DNA of 64,000 nucleotides from Papio anubis (lineage: Eukaryota; Chordata; Mammalia; Primates; Cercopithecidae): the NCBI RefSeq assembly GCF_008728515.1, contig NC_044978.1, forward strand, positions 143,763,787 through 143,827,786. Direction: 5' to 3'. Positions 1-12,972 of the stretch are shown here, piece after piece. The notes under the pieces were generated by a model, which saw nothing but the letters and a program-made list of their open reading frames with translations, had not been told where the DNA came from and searched no databases. Each line of letters starts with the position of its first letter. Positions within the stretch are counted from its first letter, which is position 1. Position numbers and translations under genes: made by a program.

Positions 1-1845
1 CATACTATATACCTGTATGATAGCCACTCCCTGAAACATCTGTTTGCCCAGTTAAAATCATATAAGTTCAGCAAAATACTACTCCTTTCTTAGAACCCTG
101 TTTTAAAAAGTAAAAACTTATGTATCAATCTTTAGAAGACTGCAAGACAGAGACCATGCATGCCATTTAGAATTACTTTGATTTCAACTAACACAGAACC
201 AAACTAAAAATGGCAATAAGGGTAGCAAGTTAAACTCTTCCAGTTGTGTTGGCCCACTGAACTGGCCACCCTGGAAGAGTCAGTTCTGGTCACCCAGAAG
301 AGTCTAACCCGCTACCCTTATGCAGTAAGTCACTTGTCAGCACTTTCATAAAACAGTCTTACTGTTTAGGTGACCTGTTCAGTGGGCCTACATGACTGGA
401 TTCCAGCTGGCATCTCTGTGATTTTTGAAGCTGTCATCTTAGGATTTTCAGATAGCCTCCATAACTCCAAATACCATATCCTCAAACAACAATGTTTACT
501 AAGACATTTTATCCATTTTACCAAGGAAAAACATGTTTTCCAGAAGCCTACAAGATAATTCATTTCACAATGAATGGGTAAACATTGATAACAAACCCCA
601 CTCTAAACCAAAGCTAAGGAGACCAGGATTACTATAATTATCTTAGACCAACCAAGATTTGTCCCTGTGCTGAGACTTGTTGCTCCCCAATGTCTAGACA
701 AAATCTAATTAGTGATAGTAAGAAAAAAGCAGAGAAATAGCTGGCATGTTAGCACCCAATTGTGTCTACCACATTGTGTCTTTTCTATTTATATTCCCCC
801 AGAACCTAGAGAAGTACACTTTACATAGTATGCACAAAGCAAATATTTGTAGGCTAAGTTAATACACAAAAATAAATGTTTGGAATAGCTTTGTAAAAAT
901 ATCACTGGTGCATTACTTTTACCAACATTACTCAAGAACTATGAAATATTATTACATTTTTAGAATACTAAAAGGTAAGGCTCAACAAAATAAATGTATA
1001 ATTATTTCCATGAACAAAGAAATATCCTGAATTTGACAGCATCAGAATCTTTGAAATTAAAAAAAAATTAGTAAACAAAAATAGATGGTACTGGTTTCAC
1101 AGATTTGGGGAGATTAAGTTGGGTGAAACATAAGGAAAATATTAATAATTGTGCCACACTACCTTTGCTGATCACTTTTAAACTGACATCAACATTGATG
1201 CTGTTTTCTATTTTATTTTAATATAATTAAGCTACATAGATAGCACTTAATTCATGAAGTAAAGAATATTAGATTCGCTACCTATAGGTTCCCCTCTCTA
1301 TGCTCCCATAGTACTATGGTCGTAATTATGTTGGTTCCTTCATCACATTATTTGTTCTATAAATTGGACTTCCTGCCTCCTACTTAAGGGGACAGACAGA
1401 TCATATTCAGCTCTATATTTCCAGTAGCACACAGTAGATGCTCTGTAAAGTATTTGCTCAAGATGCAGCCACCAATGTTCACTACATACCCTGTTATGAT
1501 TTACAATATGTGTGTCCCAGTCATTAAATAACTAGCCGCTCTAAGCCCACCCTTCTGTATATCTTGCTTTGCCATGCAGGGGTTGGGACTCAGCAGCTTG
1601 CTCCTGCCAAAAGGGACAGGCTACAAGGCTGAAGGAGAAAAGAGAGGCTTGCTCTTTGCTGTCTGCGTCCTGTTTGGTAAGCATCACTCCAGCAATTTTT
1701 CTTCACCCCAAGGGCAACAGTTTTTTCCTGTAGTAGCAACTAAATCCAGTTGGCAGTTTTTCAGCATGTGAAGAACCAGCCTCATCAAGTCCCATCCATC
1801 CCTAGGGACCCCAGCACCAGCTGGGCCAGCACTCGCTCCACAGTC
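1..1845. other. AT-rich intergenic sequence, no feature recognised
   Basis: Unique-looking AT-rich sequence. ORFs here are short (65 codons or less), overlap on both strands and resemble no family I know. Small fragments of very old repeats cannot be excluded. Confidence 0.6.
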
Positions 1846-2211
1846 TGTCAGTCCATTCTGGCTACTATAACAAATCATCATAGACTGAGTGGCTCATAAA
1901 CAACAGAAATCTATTTCTCAGTTCGAGGGGCTGGGAAGTCCAAGGTCAAGGAACTGGCAGATTCAATGTCTGGTGAGGGCCCACTTCCTGGCTCATAGAG
2001 AGCCATCTTTTCACTGTAACCTCACATGGTGGCAGAAAGGGCAAAGAAAACTCTCTGGGCTCTTTGTTACAGTGGCACTAATCCCATTCATGAGGGCTTT
2101 ACTCTCAGGACCTAATCACCTCCCAAAGTCCCCACCTCTGAAAACCTTTACGCTGGGGATTTGTTTTCAGCATATGAATATGGGGAGGACACAAATATTC
2201 AGTGCATAGCA
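1846..2211 (-). mobile_element. MLT1-type MaLR solo LTR
   Basis: Read on the - strand it follows the MLT1A/B consensus as I remember it: TGCTATG start, the 'gaggtgattaggtcctgag...gggattagtgcc' block, the agagcc/ggaagt block and the ending gactgacaga. It begins and ends with TG/CA on the - strand. The 106-codon ORF across it (1889-2209, +) is incidental. Confidence 0.8.
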
Positions 2212-2509
2212 AGGCCATTCCTCTGAGCTCAGAGACATCAGAACCAACTGAGCAGGACCCCTCCTCAGAGGTCTGAGTTTCAGCTCCTCAGGGTGTGTCT
2301 TCTAGAACTCTAAATTATTTTAGTAATTCCAGCCTCTTCCTTATCTTCCCTGAGCCCTAACTTCTTGTAATTACTGCCTCAAGGATTCCTTAATTGTCTT
2401 TTGACCTTTTCAGTTATTTAGTTAATAACTTTATACTTAGTTAACTTTTATATTAAATTCTCTCTGTTCAAATCACTTGGTCCCTGACTGATACAAATTA
2501 CAAGTTCCC
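2212..2509. other. Unclassified spacer, possibly the 3' tail of an old LTR
   Basis: The last 80 bases (attaaattctctctgttc ... ccctgactgatacaa) look like the 3' end of an old MaLR-like repeat, but the match is too short to name. Confidence 0.3.
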
Positions 2510-3569
2510 TGTGGCGGGAAGTCAGGGACCCAGAACGGAGGGACCAACTGAAGCCATGGTGGAAAAATATAAATTGTGAAGATTTCATGGACATTTATTA
2601 GTTCCCCAAACTAATACTTTTATAATTCCTTACGCCTGTCTTTACTGCAATCTCTGAACATAAATTGTGAAAATTTCATGGGCACTTGTCACTTCCCCAA
2701 TCAATACTCTTGTGATTTCCTATGCCTGTCTTTACTTTAATCTCTTAATCCCGTCATCTTCATAAGCTGAGGATGAATGTTGCTTCAGGACCCTGTGATG
2801 ATTGTGTTAACTGCACAAATTGTTTAAACAATATGAAATCTGGGCACCTTGAAAAAAGAATGGGATAACAGTGGTGTTCAGGGAATAAGGGAGATAACCA
2901 TTAGGTCTGGCTGCCTGAGAGCTGGGTGGAACAGAGCCATATTTCTCTTCTTTCAAAAGCAAATAGGAGAAATATCGCTGAATTCTTTTTCTCAGCAAGG
3001 AACATCCCTAAGAAAGGGACTGCATTCCCAAGGGGAGGTCTCTAAAATGGCCGCTTTGGGAACGTCTGTCTTTTATGGTTGTAGATAAGGGATGAAATAA
3101 GCCCTGGTCTCCCGTAGCACTCCCGGGCTTATTAGGATGAGGAAATTCCCGCCTAATAAATTTTGGTCAGACCGGTTGTCTGCTCTCAAATGCTGTCTCC
3201 TGATAAGATGTTATCAATGACAGTGTGTGCCCAAAACTTCATTAGCAATCTTAATTTCGCCCCGGTCCTGTGATCTCACCCTGCCTCCATTTGCCTTGTG
3301 ATATTTTATTACCTCATGAAACATGTGATCTCTGTGACCAACACCCTATTCACACACTCCCTCCCCTTTTGAAAATCACTAATAAAATCTTACTAGTTTT
3401 GCGGCTGGGGGAGCATCATGGAACCTGCCGATATATGATGTCTCCCCTGAACACCCAGCTTTAAAATTTCTCTCTTTTGTACTCTTTCCCTTTATTTCTC
3501 AGACCGGCTGATACTTAGGGAAATAGAAAAGAATCCACAAAGAATTATCAGGGGTAGGTTCCCCCAATA
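2510..3569 (+). mobile_element. MER11-type (HERVK11/HML-8) solo LTR
   Basis: Starts TGTGGCGGGAAGTCAGGG, with two near-copies of a block ending 'gcctgtctttact' (about 2,575-2,735), a poly(A)-signal zone with aataaa near 3380, and an end like gttcccccaata. It matches the MER11 consensus as I recall it and shares most of its length, in opposite orientation, with the element at 20101-21610. No internal retroviral sequence flanks it, so it is a solo LTR. Possible decayed 6-bp target repeat gttccc (2504-2509) and tctccc (3570-3575). MER11 LTRs are betaretrovirus-derived and can carry promoter or enhancer activity; that is family knowledge, not shown here. Confidence 0.8.
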
Positions 3570-4124
3570 TCTCCCTCAATTTACTAATCCATGGCATGAC
3601 TCATATACACCAGGTAACCTAATGAATTGGTGCAGCATGCTAGGCAAATACCATTTGATAGTTCAGTGAACTCTGGAGCTTGGTGGTGCTTGGGGAAGGA
3701 GTGGAGAAAGACCACTGATAGGAGCTCTCCACCTTTTCACCATTACCATAAACTAGCCCACATCTGCATTCACAAAGCAGAATCCTTACAGTTACAGGAC
3801 TCTTTCCTGAGAAGGTGACTTCACAATCATCTATTATTACTTGAGCACCTTTCCCAACCCGGGTGCTTCATTAAGGCACCCCTTTCATTAAAATACAATA
3901 CTCCCACAAGGAATTCCAATAATCACATCTCTCTCTTGCTACAGTTCCAATGATGTTTCACCATCCCTTAGAGCCTGGCACCTTGGGCAGCTGTTTGGCT
4001 TCTCTGTTCTCTTGATGCAGCTCTGCAGATAAGCACATGAGATATTGTTCTGCATTAAGTAGGAACTCAATGTTTTATATTTCTGAGATTGTTGTCTAAA
4101 AATTAACTTCTAAAAACAACAGGC
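3570..4124. other. Unique intergenic sequence, nothing recognised
   Basis: About 550 bases with no recognised repeat, hairpin or plausible coding exon. Confidence 0.5.
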
Positions 4125-4806
4125 ATTAGCTGAGTGTGGTGGCATGAGCCTGTAATCCCAGCTACTTGGGAGACTGACACAGGAGGATTGCTTGTATCAT
4201 GAGAAAAAGGGCTTTGTCTCAGACCCCAAGAGCCAGTTCTTGGCTCTCACGTGAGAAAGAATTCAGGGCAAGTTGCAGAGTAGAGAAAATTTAAGATAGT
4301 CTTTTACACACTGCTCAATTAGAGAGTCAGGCATCCTCAGAAAGCAAGAGGAGGAAAATACCCATTTCAAATATGATGTCTTTTTATATAGATTTTAAGG
4401 ACAGTATACTTTATCACAAAAGCTTGTGATGAACTTGTGACAGGCTATCAGTATTGATGCTTTTCTATGTTACTATCCTTAAACTAAGAATACTCCTTGT
4501 TTCTATAAGGAGTTCTGGATCTTTATTTATATAGTTAACATCATTAACTCGTTCCCTCAACTATAAACATCTTGTGATCAAGAGTGTTCAACACCCTAGG
4601 AATGTAACCCAGCAGGTTTGGCTTCATCCAGCCTTTATTCAGGATGGAATCACGCTGGTTACGATGTCTTTGACATTTAAACCCAGGACTTCAAGGTTAC
4701 ACTGAGCTATGATCACACCACTGCACTCCAGCCTGGGCAACAGAGCATAGACCATGTCTCGAGAATAAATAAATAAACAAACAAACAAATAAATAAATAA
4801 GCAAAT
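4125..4806 (+). mobile_element. 5'-truncated Alu, interrupted by an LTR
   Basis: The left part (4125-4199) is the start of an Alu right monomer (ctgtaatcccagctactt); the right part (about 4676-4765) resumes with 'cactgcactccagcctgg' and ends in an (AAAT/AAAC)n tail to 4806. The 476 bases between are a foreign insertion (separate entry). The Alu lacks its left monomer. Confidence 0.75.
4200..4675 (-). mobile_element. Solo LTR inserted in an Alu (ERV1-like, family not named)
   Basis: On the - strand the insert runs from TGTCAAAGAC to TTTTTCTCA, i.e. with TG...CA ends, and precisely splits Alu sequence. Length (476 bp) and ends fit a class I LTR; I do not recognise the subfamily. No clear target duplication is preserved. 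Confidence 0.6.
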
Positions 4807-5059
4807 AAAAAGAACGGCATACGGAATCGTAACAGCTAATCCCAAGGACTAGTCATTGTTTTAAGCAAAAAGCATGGGTTATTTCACACTAAATGAGGAA
4901 GGTATCACTATTATCTCAACTTTCTGTGTAAGAGGTTACATAAGTAGCTCATTTTACTTTAGACCAAGATCTCATTTTGAGGCAGGCAAACAGGGTCTGG
5001 AGACAGTGAACATGAGGCCCATTCATACTTCAGCTATGACAGGAAATATCCTCTCCATA

Positions 5060-5324
5060 GTAAATTATGTTGTCACTTTACTTTATCCTCCTCATTTACA
5101 TAGGGCATATCCCAAGTAACCAATGGAATCCTCTAGAGCGTATTTAAACTCCCAAAAATTCTGTAATGGGGCTCTTGAGCCCCTACGTTGAGCCCACTGC
5201 CACACTGTGGAGTGTACTTTCATTCTCAATAAATCCCTGCTTTGGCTCTTCGTGCTTTGTTTGTGAATTTAGTCCAATTCTTTGTTCAAGATGCCAAGAA
5301 CCTGGATACCTTCTACCGGTAACA
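5060..5324 (+). mobile_element. 3' portion of an ERV1-type LTR
   Basis: Contains a block 'gagcccactgccacactg', AATAAA at 5228-5233 shortly downstream, 'caagaacctggata' and an end accggtaaca, the usual layout of the R-U5 part of gammaretrovirus-like LTRs. The 5' boundary is uncertain and no internal region follows. Confidence 0.6.
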
Positions 5325-6159
5325 ATTTCAGGTCATCTGACTCTTTACCTCTCTACTAGAGACTCATTCTCGTATTAGACCTTGACAAAAAGCAGCTCTG
5401 GCCCACTGGTTCATAATTCTCTGGAGAACAAATCCAACCCAGTGCTTCCATTTCTTTCATTGTTTTGGTTCACAACATGGAAAAATGACCTATGAGCACT
5501 AAATAAGCCTAAAAATAAAATGCTTTTAAGAAAACTTTGTTAAGCAATGGTATAATAGTGGACTTTTAAACTAGACCCATACAATTTGGCTTTAACCAAT
5601 GAACTTCTTGGAGAGTTTGTGACAGTTTAAGACACAGTGCCAATTCTTAAGAAGAATGAGGCACAGGATTAGACAAATAAAACACATAACTCTACAAAGC
5701 AATATCACAAAATTAAGTGCATTAAATTTAACGATGAAGACCTCCCTGAGGGCTACAGTGCTCTGGGAAGACTTCATGTAGGAACCAAAACTAGAAGGTG
5801 CCCATTATCTGATGTATAGGAGTTGAATAGGTAGAGTGTCTATATTGTTTGACTTGTATCAAGTTGAATTCCAAGTATAAAATTTTACTTGAGTCTATCT
5901 TTAAAAGGACAACAAAAAATAGAAAATTTAGGCAATAATCTGATACTATCAGGAAATAGTCTGGAAACCTATAATCTTAGGACTATTGCAGAGTATGTTG
6001 ACCAGAATTTTTAGAATGGACCAAATTGTATATCGATTTTCAACTTTCTTCAATTTGCTTCCATAAACCTATGTCTCTAAGCAATACTAAAATTGTACTA
6101 TCTGAAAAGATATTTTGATCTACACAGTGCAAAGTGTTCAAAGCAGAGTAGTGTGAAAT
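5325..6159. other. Unique intergenic sequence, nothing recognised
   Basis: AT-rich, no recognised repeat or exon. Confidence 0.5.
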
Positions 6160-6222
6160 AGAAGATGTGTGTATGTACACACATATGCACACACATGCAC
6201 ATGTACCCACACACCCACAGGT
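6160..6222. repeat. TG/CA-rich microsatellite
   Basis: A degenerate run switching from tgtgtatgt to cacacatgcacac and ccacacacccac. Alternating purine-pyrimidine of this kind can adopt Z-DNA. Confidence 0.8.
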
Positions 6223-7224
6223 CCTGGCCCTGTTTGCCTGGAGATCTATCACTCACCCTCTCCCTTTCTGCTTTGTATAGCAGTGGTGCTGGCCCTGCAG
6301 GCTATTTTCCAGGATTTCCTATTAGTTGGCTGTCATCTAAAGTGAGCCAGTGGGAGGCACTGGAGAGAGATTGGAGGGCTGGAGGAAGGAGAAGCCAGGG
6401 TGTTTCTCCTCCTGCCTCAGGAAGTGTTTAAGTGGCTGGAGCTTCTGCTGCACAGGCCCACCATGGTTCCAGCTCCTGCTGGGTGACTCCAGCCCTTGGG
6501 CTCTAGTAGTACCATCTTCTCCCTTTGTTTAAGGAGGGCATCCCCAATGGAACTTCTTTGTTTCAGGAGAGTATCAACAATTGAATTTCTTAGCTCTTTC
6601 ATGATCTGAGGAGCCAAATAAAACGCCCTCTGTTAAAAACTCTAAAATTAGTTTCTGTGTTAATGGCTAAAAAATGGTACAGAGGGGAAGGCTTTTCCTT
6701 TCCTTCTATTCCTTACCTGGTGGAAAGAGCTCCATTATGAAATAATCCCGGCTCTTCTCTGTCCTGTCTCCACTTACCCACTTACAGAGCAGTAAGTTAA
6801 CTTGGTTGATAAGTATGGAGGAGTAGCCAGGCATGCAGAGCCCAGCCTCCTCCTTTCCCTTTCTTTTGGAAGTCAGTCCACTTTCAGTCAATGTGTGCTG
6901 TGCTCTGCTCTTGGCCATATGGAAAGAGTCTGGCCCTCCAGAGGATGCTCGTAGGTTTCCAGGGTCAGTATGTCTGCCTAATTTTAAATTTCTGGATTAA
7001 GAAGCCTATTTGCATACAGACACAAGCATGTTGTGCTTTATCAGCATTGTCAGTAATAAAGGAAATATTTTTATTCCCCCATCTGTATCACTCTTGTTTC
7101 TTATATCTTAATTCATTCAGAATTCAAACAGGGAAAAAGTTCTTCATTAGAACCCCTCAGAAAACCACCATATCTAATATTTAAATATATAATATCTTAA
7201 TTAATCCTATTCCTAAATTATTAG
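6223..7224. other. Unique intergenic sequence, nothing recognised
   Basis: No recognised repeat. Overlapping ORFs of 60-97 codons on both strands share no similarity with known proteins that I can see. Confidence 0.5.
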
Positions 7225-7482
7225 ATCAGTTAGAAACAATAGCTCACCTTAGAGATTACAATGTGCCAGGAATTGTTCTAAGTGCCTTAAATATAACTCA
7301 TTTAATCTTCAAAACAATGCAATATGTATTATTAAAATTCCTGTTTTACAGGCAATAAAACTGAAGATGTTATATAATTTTCCCAAAGTCACACAGATAA
7401 TAAGTGATAGAATCTGTAATCAAGCTCCAATAGTTGGGCTATAGGATCTGTGCTCTGAAGCACCATGCTATGCCGCCTAAAT
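7225..7482 (-). repeat. MIR-type SINE
   Basis: Antisense MIR landmarks in order: gtgccaggaattgttcta, aactcatttaatctt, ctgttttacaggca, caaagtcacacagata, gctctg...catgctatgc. This is nearly full length. Confidence 0.8.
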
Positions 7483-8328
7483 TTAGGTTTTTAATAGATG
7501 ATTTGGTACTTCATCTAATGTAATTTAATTTCCAGTCTTAGGTAACATTGTTTTCAAATACCTCTTATAATCCAGCATATAGTCTCGGTCACTTCAACTA
7601 TGATTTGGAAATCTACATTATTTTCCTCTCAAACAGAATCCATTCCCACTAAAGACACTACTAAGCAATGTAGATTTTACTAAACATTTCGTATAAGAAA
7701 TGAAAACAGGGATTTGTATCAAGTACCTGAGGGGAAACTACAGTGTTTTATGTGATTGATGCATTTCTGAAAACACCAATCATTCTACTCAGGAAACTGG
7801 AAAGATCATTATCCCATAGAAATAAATGTAAAGGTATATTATAATATTCTAAACTTTCTATTACAAAAAAAGTTAGTAATATTTTTATGTCATACTATTC
7901 CAAATTTGAATAGTTCAACTTTGCATAAAATAAATAAAGTATATAAATATTCCCCGTGGTTTTCATAAAGAGGAAGGAACATTCTTTTCCATCCTTCTAT
8001 CATAGAGCAAGCTAACTCTTGCCTCCAGCTTCCTAAAATCTTAGTATTCAACTGCCCACACACAAAAGTTTTGTCCTTTATTTCACTCAGCAAATTAGTC
8101 CTACTTCTTTCCCCATACCAGGTTATCTACACATGAGGTTAAACAAAGATCTCCCCATCCACAGGAGCCCATTCTTCTTAGAAAAGGGAAGGAAGTGGAT
8201 AGAAGTATATAGATTAATACAGTGTTGTATGGGAGCCAGTTTATCCCAGCTTGAAGAAGCCAACTGCTAAATTTTCAGGAATTTTACAAGTGGTTCTTAA
8301 ACATGGCCATTATTAAAAACTCAATTAT
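7483..8328. other. Unique intergenic sequence, nothing recognised
   Basis: AT-rich with no recognised feature. Confidence 0.5.
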
Positions 8329-8581
8329 GGCTGGGAGTAGTGGTTCATGCCTATAATCTCAGCACTTTGGGAGGCAGAGGCAGGAGGATCACCTGAGGTC
8401 AGGAGTTCGAGACCAGCCTGGCCAACATGGCCAAACGCTATCTCTACTAAAAATACAAAAATTAGCCGGGCCTGGTGGTGTGCACCTGTAATCCCAGCTA
8501 GTTGGAAGGCTGAGACAGAAGAATCACTTGAACCCAGGAGGCGGAGGTTGCAGTGAGCCAGGATGGTACCACTGCACTCCA
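8329..8581 (+). mobile_element. AluS-like element lacking its 3' end
   Basis: Starts ggctgggagtagtggttc and carries both monomers, but stops at 'ccactgcactcc' with no final 'agcctggg' segment and no A tail. The 3' end was lost by a later deletion. Confidence 0.9.
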
Positions 8582-10759
8582 CTCAAAGATTATCAATACT
8601 CAAAACTGATTGCTTTCTAGTTATTTTACTATTTACTTTTATCTGTGCTCTGGGACTTACGTCTTTTGTGTCTATGTAACACTTACATGGTGAAAATACC
8701 ATATAGAGTATTCTGCAGCGCATCACTTCCCAACTCTGTGTTCAGTGCTGACATACTGGTAGCTTGAAATGAGCCACGATGGAAGAAACTATGCTACAGA
8801 AATTGACAAAGTTTATAACTAGAGCTTTTTTCCGTCTGGAAATCCTATGGTTAAACATTTATTAGCACGCCACTAGATACTTGGTTTGATAGAGATGGAT
8901 ACATAAATTCATATACTCATACATACATACATACAATATAAATGTACAGATGTAGAATAGTAGATAGATCAACACTGGCTTCCTACAGAAATACCTCTGT
9001 ATGTCCTTTAATAAAAATTCTTGCAAATTTCAGTGAAACCACTGCATATTATATTTCCCACTGGAATATAGAGCACGTGGTTTCACAGAGGGTATGAAAA
9101 GTCAAACTCAAACAATCCACTGAATCTCCTTTCATGTAAACAGCCAACAATAGAGAAAAGAAACTAACAATACAGACCATGTACAGCGGGCACAAAAGGC
9201 TCTTTGACGAACTAGGAGGAAAATGCTGAGCCAGCACAAGTTCCCCGGAGCAGATTTATGTATTCTAAATTATAGGTGGTCAGCATAAACATTCTCCAAT
9301 AGTAGGGCACACTTAGAAATCTCCTCTCTAAACAAGAAAAATGATATTTTAAGTTGCAAGGAATGGTAATCAATTTCTACACAAGAGAGCAAGACCAAGC
9401 AAATTTGAAAAACTTGCAACTAGAGAACTGGGGGCTGACTTTGTGAGGAAATTTTCTACACTCCAACCTAAGTAGGCAAAATACCTTTCTCAAAAATGTA
9501 ATGACACTGTATATCTAAGAAGTTTATTATATTGCTGATGATAATATACAGTAGTAACTGCAACTTGAGACCCCAAAGAGCAGAGATAGCCCTGCTTCAT
9601 GTTTTATTTGAAGTGGCTCATACCTGCTACAGGCATGTTTGCAAATGGAAAATACGTTTTTATAAAAAACGTTTAAATGTTACATGTTTTATGACGGTAG
9701 TTATAAACATTAAAATAAACATGGGCTAGAAACAATTCAATTCAAATATTTACGATGTTCAAATCACCGTTCTCATCACCAGAGAGATATAAAGATTATT
9801 CCCCACATTGCAGACATTCACAGGGTCACTGGGGAGACAACTAAGTGTAACCTGGAAAACCTGCTTAACCAGCTTGGAGTACCAATATGGTCAGACTTTT
9901 AACAATTGAATTACCCCATTTCTGAGTTATCTAAGCTCTTTCTGCAACAGGAATCTTGGGAAGAGAGGCTTTTATTCAGTTCATGGAGACTGTTTGTAGT
10001 TCACAAGACAAAATTAGAGAGTTTGATCAGGGCACTGTGAGCCTTTATTTATAATTTTCATTATTTTTGTTGCTACCACCTGGTGTCACTATCGAAAATG
10101 CGTCCTTGCTTTTGGTAGCTAAGTCATCCTTGCTGAGTCAGGTTCTTGAAGAGGCTGCAGTGATAATTCGTTCTTGGGCTCCCAAAGTCTCATGTCCTTT
10201 AGTCTGCACTCACAAACCCACCATGACAGGATGTCAGATTAGAGAAGTTTCTAGCCCACACTCAAGCTCTATCACAAACAATTGACCTCCACAAATAGGG
10301 ACTGTGGTAACGAGTCTGGGTCGTTAGTCAGGTCTTCACTTCTCAAAGCAAGCTCCCCTTCCGTCCTTCACAGCTTTTGTGACTGGGAACCACAGCAGGA
10401 CCTTCTCCACCTATCAGAAAATTCTACCTTTAAATCTCTTAAAGAAAGGGATGGCATCTCCACATATCTCCTCAGGATATTCTTTGGCCTCTCTGCAAAC
10501 ATAGCTACCTCTTCACCAAGGATTATTTCTGAATGTTGAGGGGTACTAGAGGGACAGGGGTTACATATGCCTCACACTGCAGGAGCAATTTCACCTTGCA
10601 GTTGTACAACTAGGAGAAAATATTTAGGTTATTCCCCAGAATTTTTTAAAAACAAAAATCTGCAAAAAAGGTAATATTCTGCTTCTACAAAGATTGATGG
10701 CCACTTTAGTCCTCTTAAAAAGTACTGTCTCACCAGATACACTGCAACTTAAATAATTT
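8582..10759. other. Unique intergenic sequence with a small (CATA)n run
   Basis: A short (CATA)n microsatellite lies at about 8,919-8,938. Otherwise no recognised repeat, RNA gene or exon over 2.2 kb. Confidence 0.5.
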
Positions 10760-11830
10760 AGAAGGTAATCTGGGCTATGATAAATGTGTGCACAAATTCA
10801 ATAGGAGCATAGAGCACCCGGCAATTAAGTTTGACTGAATGGATAAAGGGAGCTTTCAAGAGCCAAAGATATTTGATCTGGGACTTAAAGTGTGGGTTAT
10901 GTAAACAGAGGGAAAGGTGTTTATGAGCTAAACAGCTCAAGGGAAAGGATGTGTAAATATTCTAAAGTAAAGGTGAGCCATTTACCTGGGTGACAGAACA
11001 CAGGCTTCATGGGCAGCCAGTAATGAAGAGTGGGGAAAAGAAAGTTTACTGTAGACGTACCTTGTGGTCAGCTTTGGATATCATGTTAATGACTCTATTC
11101 CAAAGATGATGGGAAGCCACCCAAGGATTAAGAGCAGAAGAAGTAATGTATTTGAATCTGTAATTTAGGGAGATAACTGATACCTATGCAGAGGATGGAC
11201 AGGTAAGAGGCTGGAGCTGTTCTCAGCATCCAGGGGAGAGAAGGTGCAACCCTGAGAGTAGAGGCAGTGGCAACAAACAGAGAAAACTGATTCTGGGCCG
11301 GTCACGGTAGCTCAAGCCTGTAATCCCAGCACTTTGAGAGGCCAAGGCGGGCAGATCACATGAGGTCAGGAGTTTGAGGCCAGCCTGGCCAACATGGCGA
11401 AACCCCATCTCTACTAAAAAATACAAAAAATAGCCGGGTGTGATGGCAGCCACATGTAACCCCAGCTACTCGGGAGGCTAAGGCAGGAGAATCACTTGAA
11501 CCCAGGAGGCGGAGGTTGCAGTGAGCCGAGATCGTGCCACTGCACTCCAGCCTGGGTGACAACAGCGAAACTCTGTCTTCAAAAAAAAAAAAAAACTGAT
11601 TCTGGTAACATTGCAGGACAGATTAGCAAACACAGTGGAATAGCAGAAGAAATGCAGAAGGAAAGTGATGCTGAGGTTTGTAGCTAGGGAGACTGGATGA
11701 AAGCTACACCATTAACAGTACTGGGTAATATTACAGGAGGAGAGTTGTAATGAGGCTACAAAATAATGGGTTTCTTTTAGACATACTGAGTTTGAAGTGC
11801 TTACAGGACCTTCATGTGGAGAAGCATTTT
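10760..11830 (-). repeat. L2-like ancient repeat, split by an Alu
   Basis: Phrases such as 'gggaagccacccaaggatt' (11,110) and, beyond the Alu, 'catactgagtttgaag' (11,780) resemble a common mammalian-wide repeat of the L2 type in antisense. It is strongly diverged and the boundaries are approximate. Confidence 0.45.
11297..11591 (+). mobile_element. Full-length AluS-type element
   Basis: Both monomers and the A tail are present. Perfect 14-bp target duplication aaaactgattctgg at 11283-11296 and 11592-11605. Confidence 0.95.
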
Positions 11831-12514
11831 CTAGATTCACTTTTTAAAAAAGAGAGAAATGCTTTTATCTCTAGGTAATAAGTGATAATAACTGTGCCTG
11901 GAGGCTATCCAAATACTTTTCAACAAAATTTCTCATCACAAGCAAATATTCTGCTACAAAAACATTTCTAGCACCAATGAAACAGGGTAACTTAAAAATA
12001 TATATATTTTTTTGTTTGTGTAATTATATAATGAATAAGACACTACAAATCAATGCAAAAGAAAAAGATTATTTAATAAATAACAGAGATTTAGAGTGGG
12101 TATTTAGAAAATAATTATGGATTTAGAGCCTTTCCACATACCATACACCTAATTAAGTTAAAAAAAAAATAAAGTAGAAGAAAATGAAGGCAGTTATTGA
12201 TCCAATCTCTGGATCTCAGGATGGAAAACATTTTGTACACTTAAAAGCAATGAGAAAAAATCCCAATGTTTATGATTAGTAAATTTGACAACATATAAGC
12301 ATTTTATATATCTCTTTTAATAAACATTGACTGAATATAAAAGACTTTAAAAAGTAGCATTGAAATTTATTAGTCACAAATATGACAGAAAAAAAGTATT
12401 GTTTATATATAAATATCTAGTATTATTCTTTAAGAAAATCAATAAGAAACAAAACAAAATGGAAAAACCTAGCCTCTATAGTATCTAGAGCAAACTATTA
12501 AAAGGTTATTGCGG
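11831..12514. other. AT-rich sequence, nothing recognised
   Basis: Very AT-rich (tatatattttttt and similar runs), without identifiable elements. Confidence 0.5.
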
Positions 12515-12972
12515 AGACGGCTAATTGTGTCCCAATATTCATCCTCTCCTACTTCTTTGGTAATGGAACCACTAATTTTTAGCTGGGCATATGGTTGTCC
12601 AAAATAAAATTTACATTTTAGTCTTCCTTATAGCGACACATGGCCATATGACTAAATTCTGGCCAGTCGGATCTAAGTACAAGTGTTGAGTACCAGCTCC
12701 AGGAAGTGTTCCCCCTTAAAGGAAAGGTCAGACCCTTCCTCCTTCCTGCTGGGGGTGCAGATGTGAGATGTCCATCTGGAGCAGCTATCTTGGAGTTCGA
12801 GTTGGAAGCCATGTTAGGGTGGCAAAAAGACCTGGTAGGATGAACCTGAGTCCCTCCCGATTGTGGTGTCTCTTTACTAAACTATCTACTTCTGCCTCCT
12901 GTTAATTGACAAATAAATGTCTGTCCTCTCTAAGCCACTCTTGCTTTGGGGCTGTCACTTGCCCTCAGGTGC
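12515..12972 (+). repeat. Old MaLR/MLT1-like repeat (family tentative)
   Basis: Landmarks: 'cacatggccatatgacta', 'ctggccagtcgga', 'cagctatcttgga', and a tail with aataaatgtctgt...taagccactc. The pattern is a common old mammalian repeat, most like distant MLT1 LTRs. The segments at 32556-32960 and 45,565-45,885 share the layout. Confidence 0.45.

Noticed and set aside
1889..2209. 106-codon ORF
   Set aside because: It lies fully within the MLT1-type LTR.
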